Shown: positions 8,251 through 17,302 of the stretch, one piece after another
How positions within the stretch are numbered: the first letter of the stretch is position 1
Layout: each line of letters opens with the position of its first letter
Assembly: GCA_026394695.1 (NCBI GenBank)
Contig: JAPKXT010000211.1
Location: 1 to 45,171, forward strand
Source: Methanoregula sp.
Lineage (GTDB): Archaea > Halobacteriota > Methanomicrobia > Methanomicrobiales > Methanospirillaceae
Direction of reading: 5' to 3'
DNA length: 45,171 nt
Notes under the pieces: model-generated
What the model saw: only the letters and a program-made list of their open reading frames with translations
Told to the model about the DNA's origin: nothing
Database searches by the model: none
Made by a program: the position numbers and the translations under genes

Positions 8251-10032
8251 ATGATTTCCCTCCTTTATGTGGATGACGAGCCCGACCTGCTCGATCTCTG
8301 CAAACTTTTTCTTGAGCGGGAAGGGGAATTCTCTGTTGCCACGGTGACTTCTGCAAAGAACGCACTGGGACTCATGACAGAGCGAACATTTGATGCCATC
8401 ATCTCCGATTACCAGATGCCGGTTATGGATGGCATCGAATTCCTCAAACAGGTAAGGAGGGATTTCAAAGATATCCCTTTCATCCTCTTCACGGGAAGGG
8501 GACGGGAAGAAGTTGTTATTGAAGCCATCAATAATGGTGCAGACTTTTACCTCCAGAAAGGTGGAGCTCCCCGTGCCCAGTTCAGCGAACTGAGTCACAA
8601 AATACGGCAGGCAATCCGAAGAAAACAGGCAGAGGAGGAACTTCGGATGATGAAAGCCACCGTCAGCAATGCTGCCGAGGGTATTCTCTGGATCAATCTT
8701 TCCGGTGGCATCACTTTTTTCAACGATACGATTTGTACAATGCTTGGCTATACACGGGAGGAATTTGTCTGTCTCACTATCAGTGATATCAACCCCCACT
8801 TTATTGAGAACCATTTAGGCCCTCTCTGGTCACGGATACGGGAGAGAAAATATCTTACTGTGCAGGATTCCACCCGGAAAAAAGACGGGTCGGTAATTCC
8901 TGTTGAAATCCTCCTTAATTTTATCGAATTTGGCCCTCATGCATACGTTTTTGCATTTGTACGGGACATTACCGATCGCAAACGGGCTGATGATGAGCTG
9001 AAATCGGCATATGAAAAAAACAAAGGTCTTATGAATTATGCAAATGATGCAATTTTTATCGCTGACGCTAAAACCGGGATGCTGCTGGATGCAAATAAAA
9101 AAGCTCAGGAATTAATTGGCAGGACGCTTGCAGAAATACAGAATATGCATGAATGTGAACTTCACCCAAAAGAGGAGGAAGAGAAATACCGGGCGTTTTT
9201 CAAAAAGCATGCCCTTGAAAAGAGGGGATTACAGGAAGAGACGATTATTGACCAGAAAGGGGACCATATCCCGGTAATTGTAAGCGCGACAATACTCGAC
9301 CTAGGTGGACGACAGTGCATGATGGGGATCTTCCACGATATATCAGATATCAAAAAAGCACATGATGCCCTGCAACTCGCCAATAAAAAGCTCAACCTAC
9401 TTGCCGAGATCACCCGTCACGATATCCGGAATAAACTTACGGTATTAGGCGGGTACCTTGAACTGTTCACGGATCACCCTCCCGAACCCCTGCACTCAAT
9501 GTACCTTACCAAGCTGAAATCTGCCGTACAGATGATTGCGGAAAATATTGATTTCACAAAACTCTACCAGGATCTCGGTGTTATTGCACCCGACTGGCAG
9601 AATGTGAGTGACACGTTCTTTAAGGCCTGCACCCACATTGACATTAAAAAAATACGGTTCGAATCCGATGCAGATGGAGTGGAGATATTTGCAGATCCCC
9701 TGCTGGAACGGGTATTTTACAACATTGTGGCGAATGCTGTAGAGCATGGTAACCGGGTATCGGTTGTCAGGCTCTCATCGTTTGAATCACCGGACGGTCT
9801 TTTTATCAGGATTGATGATGATGGCATCGGCATCCCGTCACACGACAAGGAAACAATTTTCCAGAGAGGATTTGGAAAGAATACCGGTCTTGGATTGTTT
9901 CTTTCCCGGGAGATCCTTTCGATTACAAATATTACCATAAAAGAATCGGGAGAATTCCAGCATGGTGCACGTTTTGAGATGTTTGTACCAAAAGGGGTAT
10001 ACCGGTTCTCCAGAACTGACAAGCATAAATAA
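8251..10032 (+). CDS. Receiver-PAS-PAS histidine kinase
   Basis: A 593-residue cytoplasmic sensor kinase with no membrane segment. Domain order: receiver (about 1-120, Asp53 in ISDYQMPVMDG, Lys in YLQKGG), first PAS (about 135-245, ending FVRDITDRKRADDEL), second PAS (about 260-370, ending FHDISDIKKAHDAL), phospho-acceptor helix with ITRHDIRNKL (His390), and an ATP-binding domain with intact N-box (NIVANAVEHG), G1 (DDGIGIPS) and G2 (TGLGLFLSREIL). A receiver at the N-terminus suggests input from another kinase, making this an intermediate in a phosphorelay; PAS domains may sense redox or small ligands. The output is not encoded nearby. It starts at ATG 8251 without a clear ribosome site. Confidence 0.93.
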   Translation: MISLLYVDDEPDLLDLCKLFLEREGEFSVATVTSAKNALGLMTERTFDAIISDYQMPVMDGIEFLKQVRRDFKDIPFILFTGRGREEVVIEAINNGADFYLQKGGAPRAQFSELSHKIRQAIRRKQAEEELRMMKATVSNAAEGILWINLSGGITFFNDTICTMLGYTREEFVCLTISDINPHFIENHLGPLWSRIRERKYLTVQDSTRKKDGSVIPVEILLNFIEFGPHAYVFAFVRDITDRKRADDELKSAYEKNKGLMNYANDAIFIADAKTGMLLDANKKAQELIGRTLAEIQNMHECELHPKEEEEKYRAFFKKHALEKRGLQEETIIDQKGDHIPVIVSATILDLGGRQCMMGIFHDISDIKKAHDALQLANKKLNLLAEITRHDIRNKLTVLGGYLELFTDHPPEPLHSMYLTKLKSAVQMIAENIDFTKLYQDLGVIAPDWQNVSDTFFKACTHIDIKKIRFESDADGVEIFADPLLERVFYNIVANAVEHGNRVSVVRLSSFESPDGLFIRIDDDGIGIPSHDKETIFQRGFGKNTGLGLFLSREILSITNITIKESGEFQHGARFEMFVPKGVYRFSRTDKHK

Positions 10033-10432
10033 GATAATTTCTCACGGCCGGATAATTTTTTTGCCCTCAATCATTGTGTCAGTGATAGTATCATGACCCT
10101 GTGAATGCTGTAATACCCTGAATTTTTTTAACTAGCGCTTTCATATCATTCCTATGCCGGAAACCCGGAAAATATTCGCTTATTCCCCTATAATATGAGA
10201 CAATTAAAATTGTATCTCCATAATTTTCGGAATGCAAAAGGATTTTTGTTAAAAGCAATGTAATTTTTTATGTTTTCCCTCCTTACGGAATCTCAGTTCT
10301 TAGAAATGCAGGTGTCGTACTCAATCGGTTTTTATGATACGGAATCAGAACAGCATTTTCACAGATTTTTTGAATTTTTCATTCACTTTTTTTGAGGTTA
10401 AAATTGAAAAAAGTAATACAAAATAATTGCGT
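10033..10432. other. AT-rich intergenic region, convergent gene ends
   Basis: About 400 bases between two converging genes. T-runs near 10057-10062 (plus strand) and an A/T-rich stretch around 10388-10425 probably act as the terminators of the flanking genes. No start codon with a ribosome site, tRNA-like fold or repeat is evident in between. Confidence 0.5.
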
Positions 10433-10696
10433 TTAGTCGAGTGGGATTGTCTCCAGTTGCGATACAAGCTCCCAGATCCTGGTCCGGGCGTGAATCGGCA
10501 TGTTGGGATCATTGGAGATTTCATCTATCTTTGAAATTGCTTCCGCAGCGCGCAGTCCCATCGCTTTGGAATTGTTGATAAGCAGCGTCCGGGTCTCGTC
10601 TGCCACGCGCCGGATGTTTCGGGGTATCGAGCTGTCTTCCTGAATGCGCTGCAACATCAGGATACAGTTTTCTATAGTTTTTTCAGGGTTGGGCAT
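10433..10696 (-). CDS. UPF0147 family small protein
   Basis: An 87-residue helical protein (MPNPEKTIENCILMLQRIQE at the start, ending SQLETIPLD) that matches the archaeal UPF0147 family in length and pattern: a short N-terminal helix, SIPRNIRRVADE, then NDPNMPIHARTRIWE. The family is widespread in euryarchaea and its function is unknown. The frame is open far upstream, but the start is the ATG at 10696, since only from there does the protein look like the family, and GGAAGAAG lies just upstream. It is transcribed away from the p27-like gene from a shared promoter region. Confidence 0.9.
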   Translation of the reverse strand: MPNPEKTIENCILMLQRIQEDSSIPRNIRRVADETRTLLINNSKAMGLRAAEAISKIDEISNDPNMPIHARTRIWELVSQLETIPLD

Positions 10697-10739
10697 GGTA
10701 TCTTCTTCCTGGTACCTGTAGTTAATACGTAGAACCGAC

Positions 10740-10757
10740 ATATATAGGTTAAATATC
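10740..10757. promoter_or_regulatory. Shared divergent promoter region
   Basis: ATATATAGG overlaps a second AT-rich element, TTAAATATC. Read leftward the box would start transcription near 10718 for the UPF0147 gene; read rightward it would start near 10770 for the p27-like gene. A single compact region therefore seems to drive both genes. Confidence 0.5.
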
Positions 10758-10774
10758 AAGTCGACGGTGATTGG

Positions 10775-11167
10775 ATGCCGGTACGTAAAGAAGATGAAAT
10801 TATGGCAGAATACCTCCTTAAAGGAGGTAAAATGCTCGAAAAGTCCTGCAAAACCTGCGGATGCCCACTCTTTGAAGTTAAAGGCAAAACACTCTGTGTT
10901 GTCTGTGTAGAACATGACAGCGCGGAAAAACCCGGCATTGCACCGGTTGCACCAGCAGCAGCACATCAAGAACATGATCATGAATGCAGCTGCAGTGAAC
11001 ACAACGACGAGACCAGTGAAGACGGAATGCTTGCCGATGAACTTGCATTGACCATTCTGTCCCTTTGCGAGCGTATACAAAATGAAAACGATCCGGACAA
11101 AGTGCTTACTCTTATGAATGCGGTGAAAGCAGGAATTGAATCTCTCCAGATCCTGTGTCAGTTATAA
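10775..11167 (+). CDS. Autoantigen p27 (Sjogren/scleroderma autoantigen 1) family zinc-ribbon protein
   Basis: A 130-residue protein. The N-terminal MAEYLLKGGKMLEKSC followed by CGCPLFEVKGKTLCVVC is the hallmark of the archaeal p27/ZNRD2 family, with a four-cysteine zinc ribbon. A low-complexity middle (Pro/Ala, then His/Cys/Glu-rich) is followed by a C-terminal helical hairpin. The molecular role in archaea is unknown. The start is ATG 10775 with GGTGA four bases upstream. The stop codon overlaps the end of the hef gene on the other strand by ten bases, so the two transcripts converge. Confidence 0.88.
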   Translation: MPVRKEDEIMAEYLLKGGKMLEKSCKTCGCPLFEVKGKTLCVVCVEHDSAEKPGIAPVAPAAAHQEHDHECSCSEHNDETSEDGMLADELALTILSLCERIQNENDPDKVLTLMNAVKAGIESLQILCQL

Positions 11168-13395
11168 GAGCGACGACAGAGATCATAGATCTTTTGTGCA
11201 GTCTTTTCTCCGATTCCTTTTATTGAATGCAAATCCACCAGTTCAGCGTTTGTGATTGACTGCACAGAGCCAAAATGGGAGAGCAGCAGGCGAGCATTTT
11301 TCATACCAATTTCGGGGAATGCGGAGATAATGAACTCCTGCTCCTCTCGCAGGGAACGGTGTGATTTATGCGAGTGAACTTTGCGTTCACCCCGCTCGCT
11401 ATCCTCGCGTTTTGCGAGGATATAGAGCATCTGTGCGGTATCCTGTTCATCCCCGGTATACAGGAGCGAGACTCCCATATCAATGGTAAGTGCCGCAAGT
11501 ACGCCCTTGATCGCGTTCGGGTGGATATCCCGCTGTGCGTAGAGATCACCCCCTTCGATAATCATCACCGGGCGCGGGACCGCTTCAGCCATGGCTTTCA
11601 CCTGACCGAGTAAATCACGGTTGATAAGAGTATCAACAAAATCCCGTGCTGTTTTGCGTTCAATGAGGATCCGGTCACCAATTGCATAGTCCCCTTGTGC
11701 AAGTCGTTCGATCCGGATGGACGCTCCCATGCCGGAGAGTACCTCTACCACTTTTGATGAAGTCTCGCGGTCGTCAATGATAATCCGTGGTCCCTGCACC
11801 GTGAAATCTTCGATACTTGCCTGGTCTCCCAAAACAGGTCTTTGCACAAGGGAGTTTGTACTGCCCATTGCTCTCATGCTCTTGTGCATCCTTGCCTCTT
11901 TTGACTGGCTGACATGCCGGAACACTTCATCGGATGTCCCCTTTGTGACCAGGACCACGACCCGGCCAGCCCCGGACCTGCCTGTTCGACCCTTCCGCTG
12001 GATGGAACGGATTTCTGAAGGGACTGTTTCATAAAAGATCACCATATCAGTGGAAGGAACATCAAGGCCTTCCTCACCAACGGATGTTGCTATCAAGACC
12101 TTGAATTCACCAGCACGGAACCGTGTCAGTGCCGCGATCTGCTTTTTCTGGGACAGTCCCTTTTCGGCATCCTTTGTTGCCTGTCCAACAAACCGTTCGC
12201 AGGTAATACCGTTTTTCGTGAGATAGTCCGTCAGAAGTTGCACGGTATCACGGTACGTGGCAAAAATAATTATTCGGCTGTTTGGATGTGCTGCCAGCTG
12301 GTCGCGTACCAGTCCCAGCGTTATATCAGGTTTTGGATGAAGTTCTTTGGTCCATCCGAGCGAATGTACGTAGAGTTCGTAAAAGGATTGATCTTTTACT
12401 ATGCCCTTGCTTGCCTTGCTGCCGCCCGGACCCGAACCCTCAAAAACCAGTTTTGCAAGATATCCTTTCAAAACTTCGCTCCCCTGGGACTCGGCAAGAG
12501 TTATCGCGTGCCTGAGCTTCATGCACGCGGCATAAACAGATGCTGCCGAATAGGCAATAGGATCACGGTTAACGATACGCTGCTGGATCTGGGCATTGAT
12601 CTCATTCAACGCTTTCATTGTAAGTTTCTCACGCTTTGGTACGGTAAAATTAAGGGAGGCAAGCAGTGCCAGGCGCTCTTCGATAAGGGAATTAATCACC
12701 GTTATAGCCATTTTGAGATCGGGGGGGAGATCGATACTGATATACTCAAGATCCCTGTCAAACACATAAGGTCGTACATCGGGATCATTCTCCGTCCGGT
12801 TCTCGAGTTGGGTGATTCCCAGGTTCGCACAGACCTCCTGAACTTTTTCCTGCACACCACCCGGTGATGCGGTCATTGCAAGAAGCAGGGGCTTGTCAGC
12901 CGTAGCAAGGTAGCGCTGGGCGAGAAATACGTAGGCATAATTACCTGTTGCACGGTGACATTCGTCCACGATAAGGAGTGTGACGTCTTTTAACGTGTAG
13001 CGACCGGCAATAAGATCGTTTTTTACTACTTGGGGTGTCGCCAGAATTACGGATGCACGATCCCAGTCCTCCGTGCGCTCATCCGGTGGCGCTTCTCCGG
13101 TAAACATGACAAAGGGTGATAATTCCGAACCCTGATGGCTCTTTACAAGCAGATAGCGTTCAAAAAAACGGAGGTGCTGTTCCACGAGTGGCTTTGTCGG
13201 GGCAAGCATAAGCACCCGGCCTCCCTCATTGTAGATCCGGGATGCAGCAACGAGAAGCGCCACCGCAGTCTTGCCAAGGCCGGTAGGCAGTATCACCATC
13301 GTGTTTGCGTCAAGTGCCCGCATCGCAATCGAAAGCTGGTACTCTCTCGACTCGATGCTTTCAGGTTTGAGCAGGGGATGGCTGATGAAACTCAT
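11158..13395 (-). CDS. hef: Hef helicase-nuclease (XPF/FANCM-like)
   Basis: A 745-residue two-part repair enzyme. The N-terminal superfamily 2 helicase has Walker A LPTGLGKTA (residues 37-44), DECH (144-147) and motif VI in QRKGRTGRSGAGR. The C-terminal XPF-type nuclease has DDRE (541-544) and the catalytic ERKTARDF (579 on), followed by tandem helix-hairpin-helix elements (IGMKNARLLLSHFGS, LHSIKGIGEKTAQKI). Hef unwinds and cuts forked DNA at stalled replication forks and interacts with PCNA in other archaea; pcn lies at 18.9 kb. Its ATG is 10 bases after the glyS stop, so it is the second gene of a glyS-hef operon. Confidence 0.96.
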   Translation of the reverse strand: MSFISHPLLKPESIESREYQLSIAMRALDANTMVILPTGLGKTAVALLVAASRIYNEGGRVLMLAPTKPLVEQHLRFFERYLLVKSHQGSELSPFVMFTGEAPPDERTEDWDRASVILATPQVVKNDLIAGRYTLKDVTLLIVDECHRATGNYAYVFLAQRYLATADKPLLLAMTASPGGVQEKVQEVCANLGITQLENRTENDPDVRPYVFDRDLEYISIDLPPDLKMAITVINSLIEERLALLASLNFTVPKREKLTMKALNEINAQIQQRIVNRDPIAYSAASVYAACMKLRHAITLAESQGSEVLKGYLAKLVFEGSGPGGSKASKGIVKDQSFYELYVHSLGWTKELHPKPDITLGLVRDQLAAHPNSRIIIFATYRDTVQLLTDYLTKNGITCERFVGQATKDAEKGLSQKKQIAALTRFRAGEFKVLIATSVGEEGLDVPSTDMVIFYETVPSEIRSIQRKGRTGRSGAGRVVVLVTKGTSDEVFRHVSQSKEARMHKSMRAMGSTNSLVQRPVLGDQASIEDFTVQGPRIIIDDRETSSKVVEVLSGMGASIRIERLAQGDYAIGDRILIERKTARDFVDTLINRDLLGQVKAMAEAVPRPVMIIEGGDLYAQRDIHPNAIKGVLAALTIDMGVSLLYTGDEQDTAQMLYILAKREDSERGERKVHSHKSHRSLREEQEFIISAFPEIGMKNARLLLSHFGSVQSITNAELVDLHSIKGIGEKTAQKIYDLCRRSYN

Positions 13396-13405
13396 AAAGG
13401 TTTAA

Positions 13406-15142
13406 TTATGGATTCAGGGATGTGAACGTAATGCTTCCATCCACAAGAGCCCCGATAGTTTCCGGCAAATTCGCGATGGCGACTCGTACCTGTTTCATGG
13501 AATCCCGGTCCCGCAGGGTAACAGTATTGTTCTCTTTGGTATCGTAATCGACCGTGATCGCAAACGGTGTTCCAATCTCGTCCTGGCGTCTGTACCTGCG
13601 ACCAATGGCGCCGCTGTCATCGTATTCGGCAAGTATTCCTTTTTTATGGAAGGTACGGGTGATAGTGCGGGCTATTGTATCAAGACCATCACGAGTCATG
13701 AGTGGAAAAACGGCTACCTGGACTGGCGCAACATTTGGTGAGAGGTGCATCACGGTCCGGGCTTCGCCATCCGCGATATCCTCATCATATGCCTGTTCCA
13801 GCACCGCATAACACATGCGGTCAATCCCGTACGATGGTTCGATCACGTGGGGGACAATATCTTCTCCGCGAATATCTATCACTTCATCACGGACTTCAAA
13901 CAGGTTGGCAGGGATATGGATTTTTTCACCATCCACCTCAATATCGGCACCTTCTGAATTGGGTGTTGCGGTTGTCAGTGCATCAAAGATCGCTTTTGCC
14001 TTTGTGCGGTATTGTTTACCAAGAACGCTCATATTCGGGATAATACGACGGCGTTTGGTTTTCTTCGGAACTTCATACTGTATGAAAACCGTCATTGGAG
14101 TGCCGCTCTGCTTTGCATGAGCGTTTAAGTCATAATCTGTTCTGTCCGCTATACCCACGGTTTCCACCCAGCCAAAACGCTGGGAAAATACTTCTGCATC
14201 CCAGCAGTCAGTGGCATAATGCGCCCGTTCATCGGGAAGGTGCTGGCGGAACCGTAGTCTTTCGGGTTTGATCCCGATCGTGACCAGGAGTTCGTGCGTC
14301 AGGGCAACATAGTAGGCAACGTATTCGTTGGCAATTATTCCTTTGTCAACAGCTTCCTGCATGGAGAATTCAACAGCGTTTTCACATTTCTGTTGCTGGA
14401 TGTACGTGAGCAGCGGCATCCGATACCCCGCATAGCGTTTGAATGACGGGTGATGGTTCTTCTCATTCGGGTGAACAAAGATTTCGGCCTCTGCCTGGGT
14501 AAACTCCCGTAGCCGTATCATACCCTGCCGGGGGGAGATCTCATTCCGGTAGGATTTACCGATCTGCACTGCACCGAAGGGGAGCTTGTCCCGGTAGAAC
14601 CTGAGAAGGCGAGAAAAATCAACAAACATTCCCTGTGCGGTTTCAGGACGCAGGTAACCCGTCCGCTGTGAACCCGGGCCGATTGTTGTTGAAAACATAA
14701 GGTTGAAATTGAAGACCTCAACATTGCCAAGCACTTCATCGCAGGCGGGGCATTTGCAGGAAGTGATGGCAACAGCCAGATCTTCATTTTTCATAACCGA
14801 AGGGTTTGGTATGTTTCCCCCCTCGGCAACGTGGTCAGCACGCAGGTACTCCTTACAGTGCGGGCACTGGCACATCTTATCAGAAAAACCTTTTACGTGC
14901 CCTGATGCAATAAAAACTGCTTCCTGTGCAATCGTCGGGCATTCAATCTCATAGTAACCTTCCCGGATAACGTAAAAATCACGCCAGACATTTTCAACCC
15001 TTCGTTTCATCATCGCGCCGAGCGGACCGTAATCGATGAATCCCGCCACTGCTCCATAACATTCGGATGTGGGCCAGATAAAACCCCTGCGTTTGGCAAG
15101 TTCCATCACGTTTTCAAAAACATCACGACAACTTTGTACCAA
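13406..15142 (-). CDS. glyS: Glycyl-tRNA synthetase (archaeal/eukaryotic type)
   Basis: A 578-residue class II aminoacyl-tRNA synthetase of the homodimeric type. It shows the family N-terminus (MELAKRRGFIW, GAVAGFIDYGPLG), two CxCxxC zinc-ligand pairs in the insertion (CQCPHC, CKCPAC), motif 2 (IGKSYRNEISPRQGMIRLREF) and motif 3 (PSYGIDRMCYAVLEQAY), then the anticodon-binding domain. It charges tRNA-Gly. The start appears to be TTG at 15142, with AGTGATGA overlapping just upstream; no ATG lies in frame nearby except internal Met13. It is the first gene of the minus-strand glyS-hef pair. Confidence 0.96.
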   Translation of the reverse strand: MVQSCRDVFENVMELAKRRGFIWPTSECYGAVAGFIDYGPLGAMMKRRVENVWRDFYVIREGYYEIECPTIAQEAVFIASGHVKGFSDKMCQCPHCKEYLRADHVAEGGNIPNPSVMKNEDLAVAITSCKCPACDEVLGNVEVFNFNLMFSTTIGPGSQRTGYLRPETAQGMFVDFSRLLRFYRDKLPFGAVQIGKSYRNEISPRQGMIRLREFTQAEAEIFVHPNEKNHHPSFKRYAGYRMPLLTYIQQQKCENAVEFSMQEAVDKGIIANEYVAYYVALTHELLVTIGIKPERLRFRQHLPDERAHYATDCWDAEVFSQRFGWVETVGIADRTDYDLNAHAKQSGTPMTVFIQYEVPKKTKRRRIIPNMSVLGKQYRTKAKAIFDALTTATPNSEGADIEVDGEKIHIPANLFEVRDEVIDIRGEDIVPHVIEPSYGIDRMCYAVLEQAYDEDIADGEARTVMHLSPNVAPVQVAVFPLMTRDGLDTIARTITRTFHKKGILAEYDDSGAIGRRYRRQDEIGTPFAITVDYDTKENNTVTLRDRDSMKQVRVAIANLPETIGALVDGSITFTSLNP

Positions 15143-15543
15143 TATTCATCACTTCTTGTAGAGTTTGTCCTAAGTTCGTCTTTATTGGTTTTTGAGCTAT
15201 TATAATTCACGCGGTACTGCATGTTCAATCATGCACATGACAAGAGAAAGAATTGACAGTCGTTATCAAAATATTTTCATGTGTATGAAAGTTCTCTTCA
15301 GAAAATAATTCTCCGTATTTTCACATTCTGCGTTATTGCCATCGTTATTACAAGTCGGAGGGAACCCGTTGAAATTCTTTGTCGCTCAATTTTCTGACCA
15401 AAGAAAAAATGAAAAATAACAATTTCCTCTAAAAAATTCCATGGGGAATATATACAATCCCGCACCAATTTATAGGTTTTTTGGTTAAAGGATGCGTAAA
15501 GATAGGATTAAATAGGAGGCGAAGTATTGTATATCCTAATCCC
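15143..15543. other. Intergenic region with two divergent promoters
   Basis: About 400 bases between divergent genes. On the minus strand GAATTATAAT (near 15198-15209) is a candidate TATA box for glyS-hef. On the plus strand AATATATAC (near 15447) and ATTTATAGG (near 15469) are candidates for the next gene. Two short perfect hairpins are present: TGCATG/CATGCA with a six-base loop (15218-15235) and TTTCAT/ATGAAA with a GTGT loop (15275-15290). No coding signal is seen. Confidence 0.5.
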
Positions 15544-16167
15544 ATGACGGGGTATGCAATGACCGAAGACAAACGCAAGACACAGCTTCTAAAACTCTTC
15601 AGTACCATGTCGGGCAAGACAAAGATTGTCGAGCCGATGAAGAATATTCATGGTACTTTGAGAGACAGTGACGCAATCGAACGCGAGGTCGCTCTCGTGA
15701 TGAGAGAGATCACAGAACAGGGAATCTTCAAAACATCATTAAAACCCATCCAGCTTGCAAAACTTGTCACCCTGTTTTATGCAGGAAAGAATGATACAGA
15801 AATTGCCCGCCAACTCGGGGATGAGAAGCTTAGTAAGACCGTTGCACGTGCACGGGTCAGACTCAAGCTCTTCCGTGACCTTGACTTTAAGATGCCGTTT
15901 GACAAAGTCAAGATGGAAAAACTGATCGAGTCAGGTAAGACCATGAAAGAAGTTTCCGAAGAACTGGGCGTGAGTCCATCGACACTTCGTGAATACCGGC
16001 ACGTGATTGAGGAACAAGAAGATCCCACCATTGAGGTATATATTGACAGGGTCCGTGATGTTATGGAAGACCGGGATCTGTCCGAGCAGATGACACGGAG
16101 TGCAACTGCTGACAGTCTCGGAGATTCCATCGATATCACAGAAGCTGAACTGATAGATGTGACATAA
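15544..16167 (+). CDS. Cmi4-like helix-turn-helix protein
   Basis: About 207 residues. The central region carries two helix-turn-helix-like repeats: LFYAGKNDTEIARQLGDEKLSKTVARARVR and, later, LIESGKTMKEVSEELGVSPSTLREYR (each recognisable from its turn G-x-S/D pattern), followed by an acidic C-terminal tail. The N-terminal TEDKRKTQLLKLFSTMSG and the central part resemble, from memory, the haloarchaeal 'conditioned medium-induced protein 4' family; that match needs a profile search. Probable cytoplasmic DNA-binding regulator. Start uncertain: ATG 15544 or ATG 15559 (MTEDKRK); the frame is open to 15481. Confidence 0.75.
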   Translation: MTGYAMTEDKRKTQLLKLFSTMSGKTKIVEPMKNIHGTLRDSDAIEREVALVMREITEQGIFKTSLKPIQLAKLVTLFYAGKNDTEIARQLGDEKLSKTVARARVRLKLFRDLDFKMPFDKVKMEKLIESGKTMKEVSEELGVSPSTLREYRHVIEEQEDPTIEVYIDRVRDVMEDRDLSEQMTRSATADSLGDSIDITEAELIDVT

Positions 16168-16272
16168 CGGTTCGCCCCGGACCGGATACAGATCCCTTTT
16201 TTAGTGCTGGTGCTCTCTCGACCTGCTCCAGGAACGCGAAACCTTCATCCCAATAAAATCTGATCTGGATAT

Positions 16273-16941
16273 ATGCAACTTACGTGGCTCGGGCATTCCT
16301 GTGTTCTTCTCACGGGGTCAAAAAAAATCCTTATCGATCCCTTTGTTGAAGGCAGAAGTGTTCTTGATACGAATCCTGATCTTGTCGCAGTCACTCACGG
16401 GCACGATGACCACATAGGAGAAACCATCGCACTGGGAAAAAAGACCATTGCGATAACCGAGATCGCGAAATACGTAAAATCAAAAGGCCTGCCGGCCGAA
16501 GGTATGAATATCGGGGGCACGATTTTCATTGATGGTATATCCTTCACGATGACTGCAGCTGCACACTCGTCATGGATTGAAGAGGCAGGTATCGGGTGCT
16601 ATGGTGGTACTGCGGCAGGTTTTATTATTGGCATGGACGGTGTAAAGGTATATCATGCAGGCGATACCGGGCTCTTCTCAGATATGAAATTGATCGGCGA
16701 ACTCTATCGCCCGGATGTCGCGCTGCTCCCGATTGGCGGCCGATACACAATGGGGCCTGCTGAAGCGATGATGGCCGCAAATTTCATTGGTGCCAAAATG
16801 GTAATACCCATCCATTATAATACATGGAAAAAGATTACCGTAGATCCGTTACCATTCAAGAGAGCCATTGAAAGAACCACGGATATCAGGGTAAACGTAC
16901 TCCAACCGGGTGAGAGTATAGAGATCAATCTGAATGCATAA
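16273..16941 (+). CDS. UPF0173 metal-dependent hydrolase (metallo-beta-lactamase fold)
   Basis: A 222-residue protein, normal for the UPF0173 family. It has the HxHxDH metal site in THGHDDHIGET, a second His in AAHSSW, the metal-bridging Asp in HAGDTGLF and the C-terminal IPIHYNTW. These place it among metallo-beta-lactamase-fold hydrolases that bind two metal ions; the substrate is unknown. The N-terminus MQLTWLGHSCVLL is the family start and the ATG at 16273 has no competing start. Cytoplasmic, apparently monocistronic, 105 bases after the HTH gene. Confidence 0.92.
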   Translation: MQLTWLGHSCVLLTGSKKILIDPFVEGRSVLDTNPDLVAVTHGHDDHIGETIALGKKTIAITEIAKYVKSKGLPAEGMNIGGTIFIDGISFTMTAAAHSSWIEEAGIGCYGGTAAGFIIGMDGVKVYHAGDTGLFSDMKLIGELYRPDVALLPIGGRYTMGPAEAMMAANFIGAKMVIPIHYNTWKKITVDPLPFKRAIERTTDIRVNVLQPGESIEINLNA

Positions 16942-17302
16942 AAAAAGGAAGTATAAAAATCCTTCTCGCTGTTTCATAGGAGATGGATATTTTACCGGGC
17001 ACAAAATTTCGTTCAAGCTATGTTCCACCCGGGATGGGATCGATCTGCTGCCCCGTTTTTTCGCCACAGCAGGTAATGCAGTTTTTATAAGTTACCATCA
17101 AAAACTGCATCCGGATCGCTGTGGAACCATCTTTTGTGAGTGGCGATACTCCTTATATTCCGGCTTATGGGGGATAAACCCCAGGTTCCGTAATCCTCCC
17201 GATACCTGCTCTACTAAAAAACAGGTGTTCGGAAAGTTAGGGAAATAATCGAGCCACGCAAAAATCCATGAAGTCAGGGCACCATACTCATAGTTACGGT
17301 CC
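16942..17302. other. Intergenic region with perfect inverted repeat
   Basis: The 361-base gap before the PEGA protein gene holds an 11-base perfect inverted repeat at 17076-17110 (described separately) and a small GC hairpin, TGGGG GATAAA CCCCA style, at 17168-17183. A 104-codon frame starting inside the upstream gene runs through here but has no ribosome site or family features. No tRNA or known RNA fold is seen. Confidence 0.5.
17076..17110. repeat. Perfect 11-base inverted repeat with 13-base loop
   Basis: ATGCAGTTTTT at 17076-17086 is exactly complementary to AAAAACTGCAT at 17100-17110. The repeat lies about 190 bases before the PEGA protein start and about 135 bases after the hydrolase stop. 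It could be a regulator site, an RNA hairpin or a terminator; the T-run in the left arm also resembles a TATA element (TTTTTATAA). Confidence 0.75.

Noticed and set aside
8248..8814. A 188-codon minus-strand frame
   Set aside because: Antisense to the receiver and PAS domains of the kinase at 8251-10032.
10697..11080. Upstream extension of the UPF0147 frame to a 215-residue protein
   Set aside because: The added part is antisense to the p27-like gene and to the promoter region, and the family protein starts at 10696.
12238..12867. A 209-codon plus-strand frame
   Set aside because: It lies wholly antisense to hef, which has complete helicase motifs; no ribosome site or domain.
16934..17248. 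A 104-codon frame after the UPF0173 gene
   Set aside because: Starts inside the previous gene without ribosome site, runs through an inverted repeat, and the product is Cys/Arg-rich without recognisable pattern.
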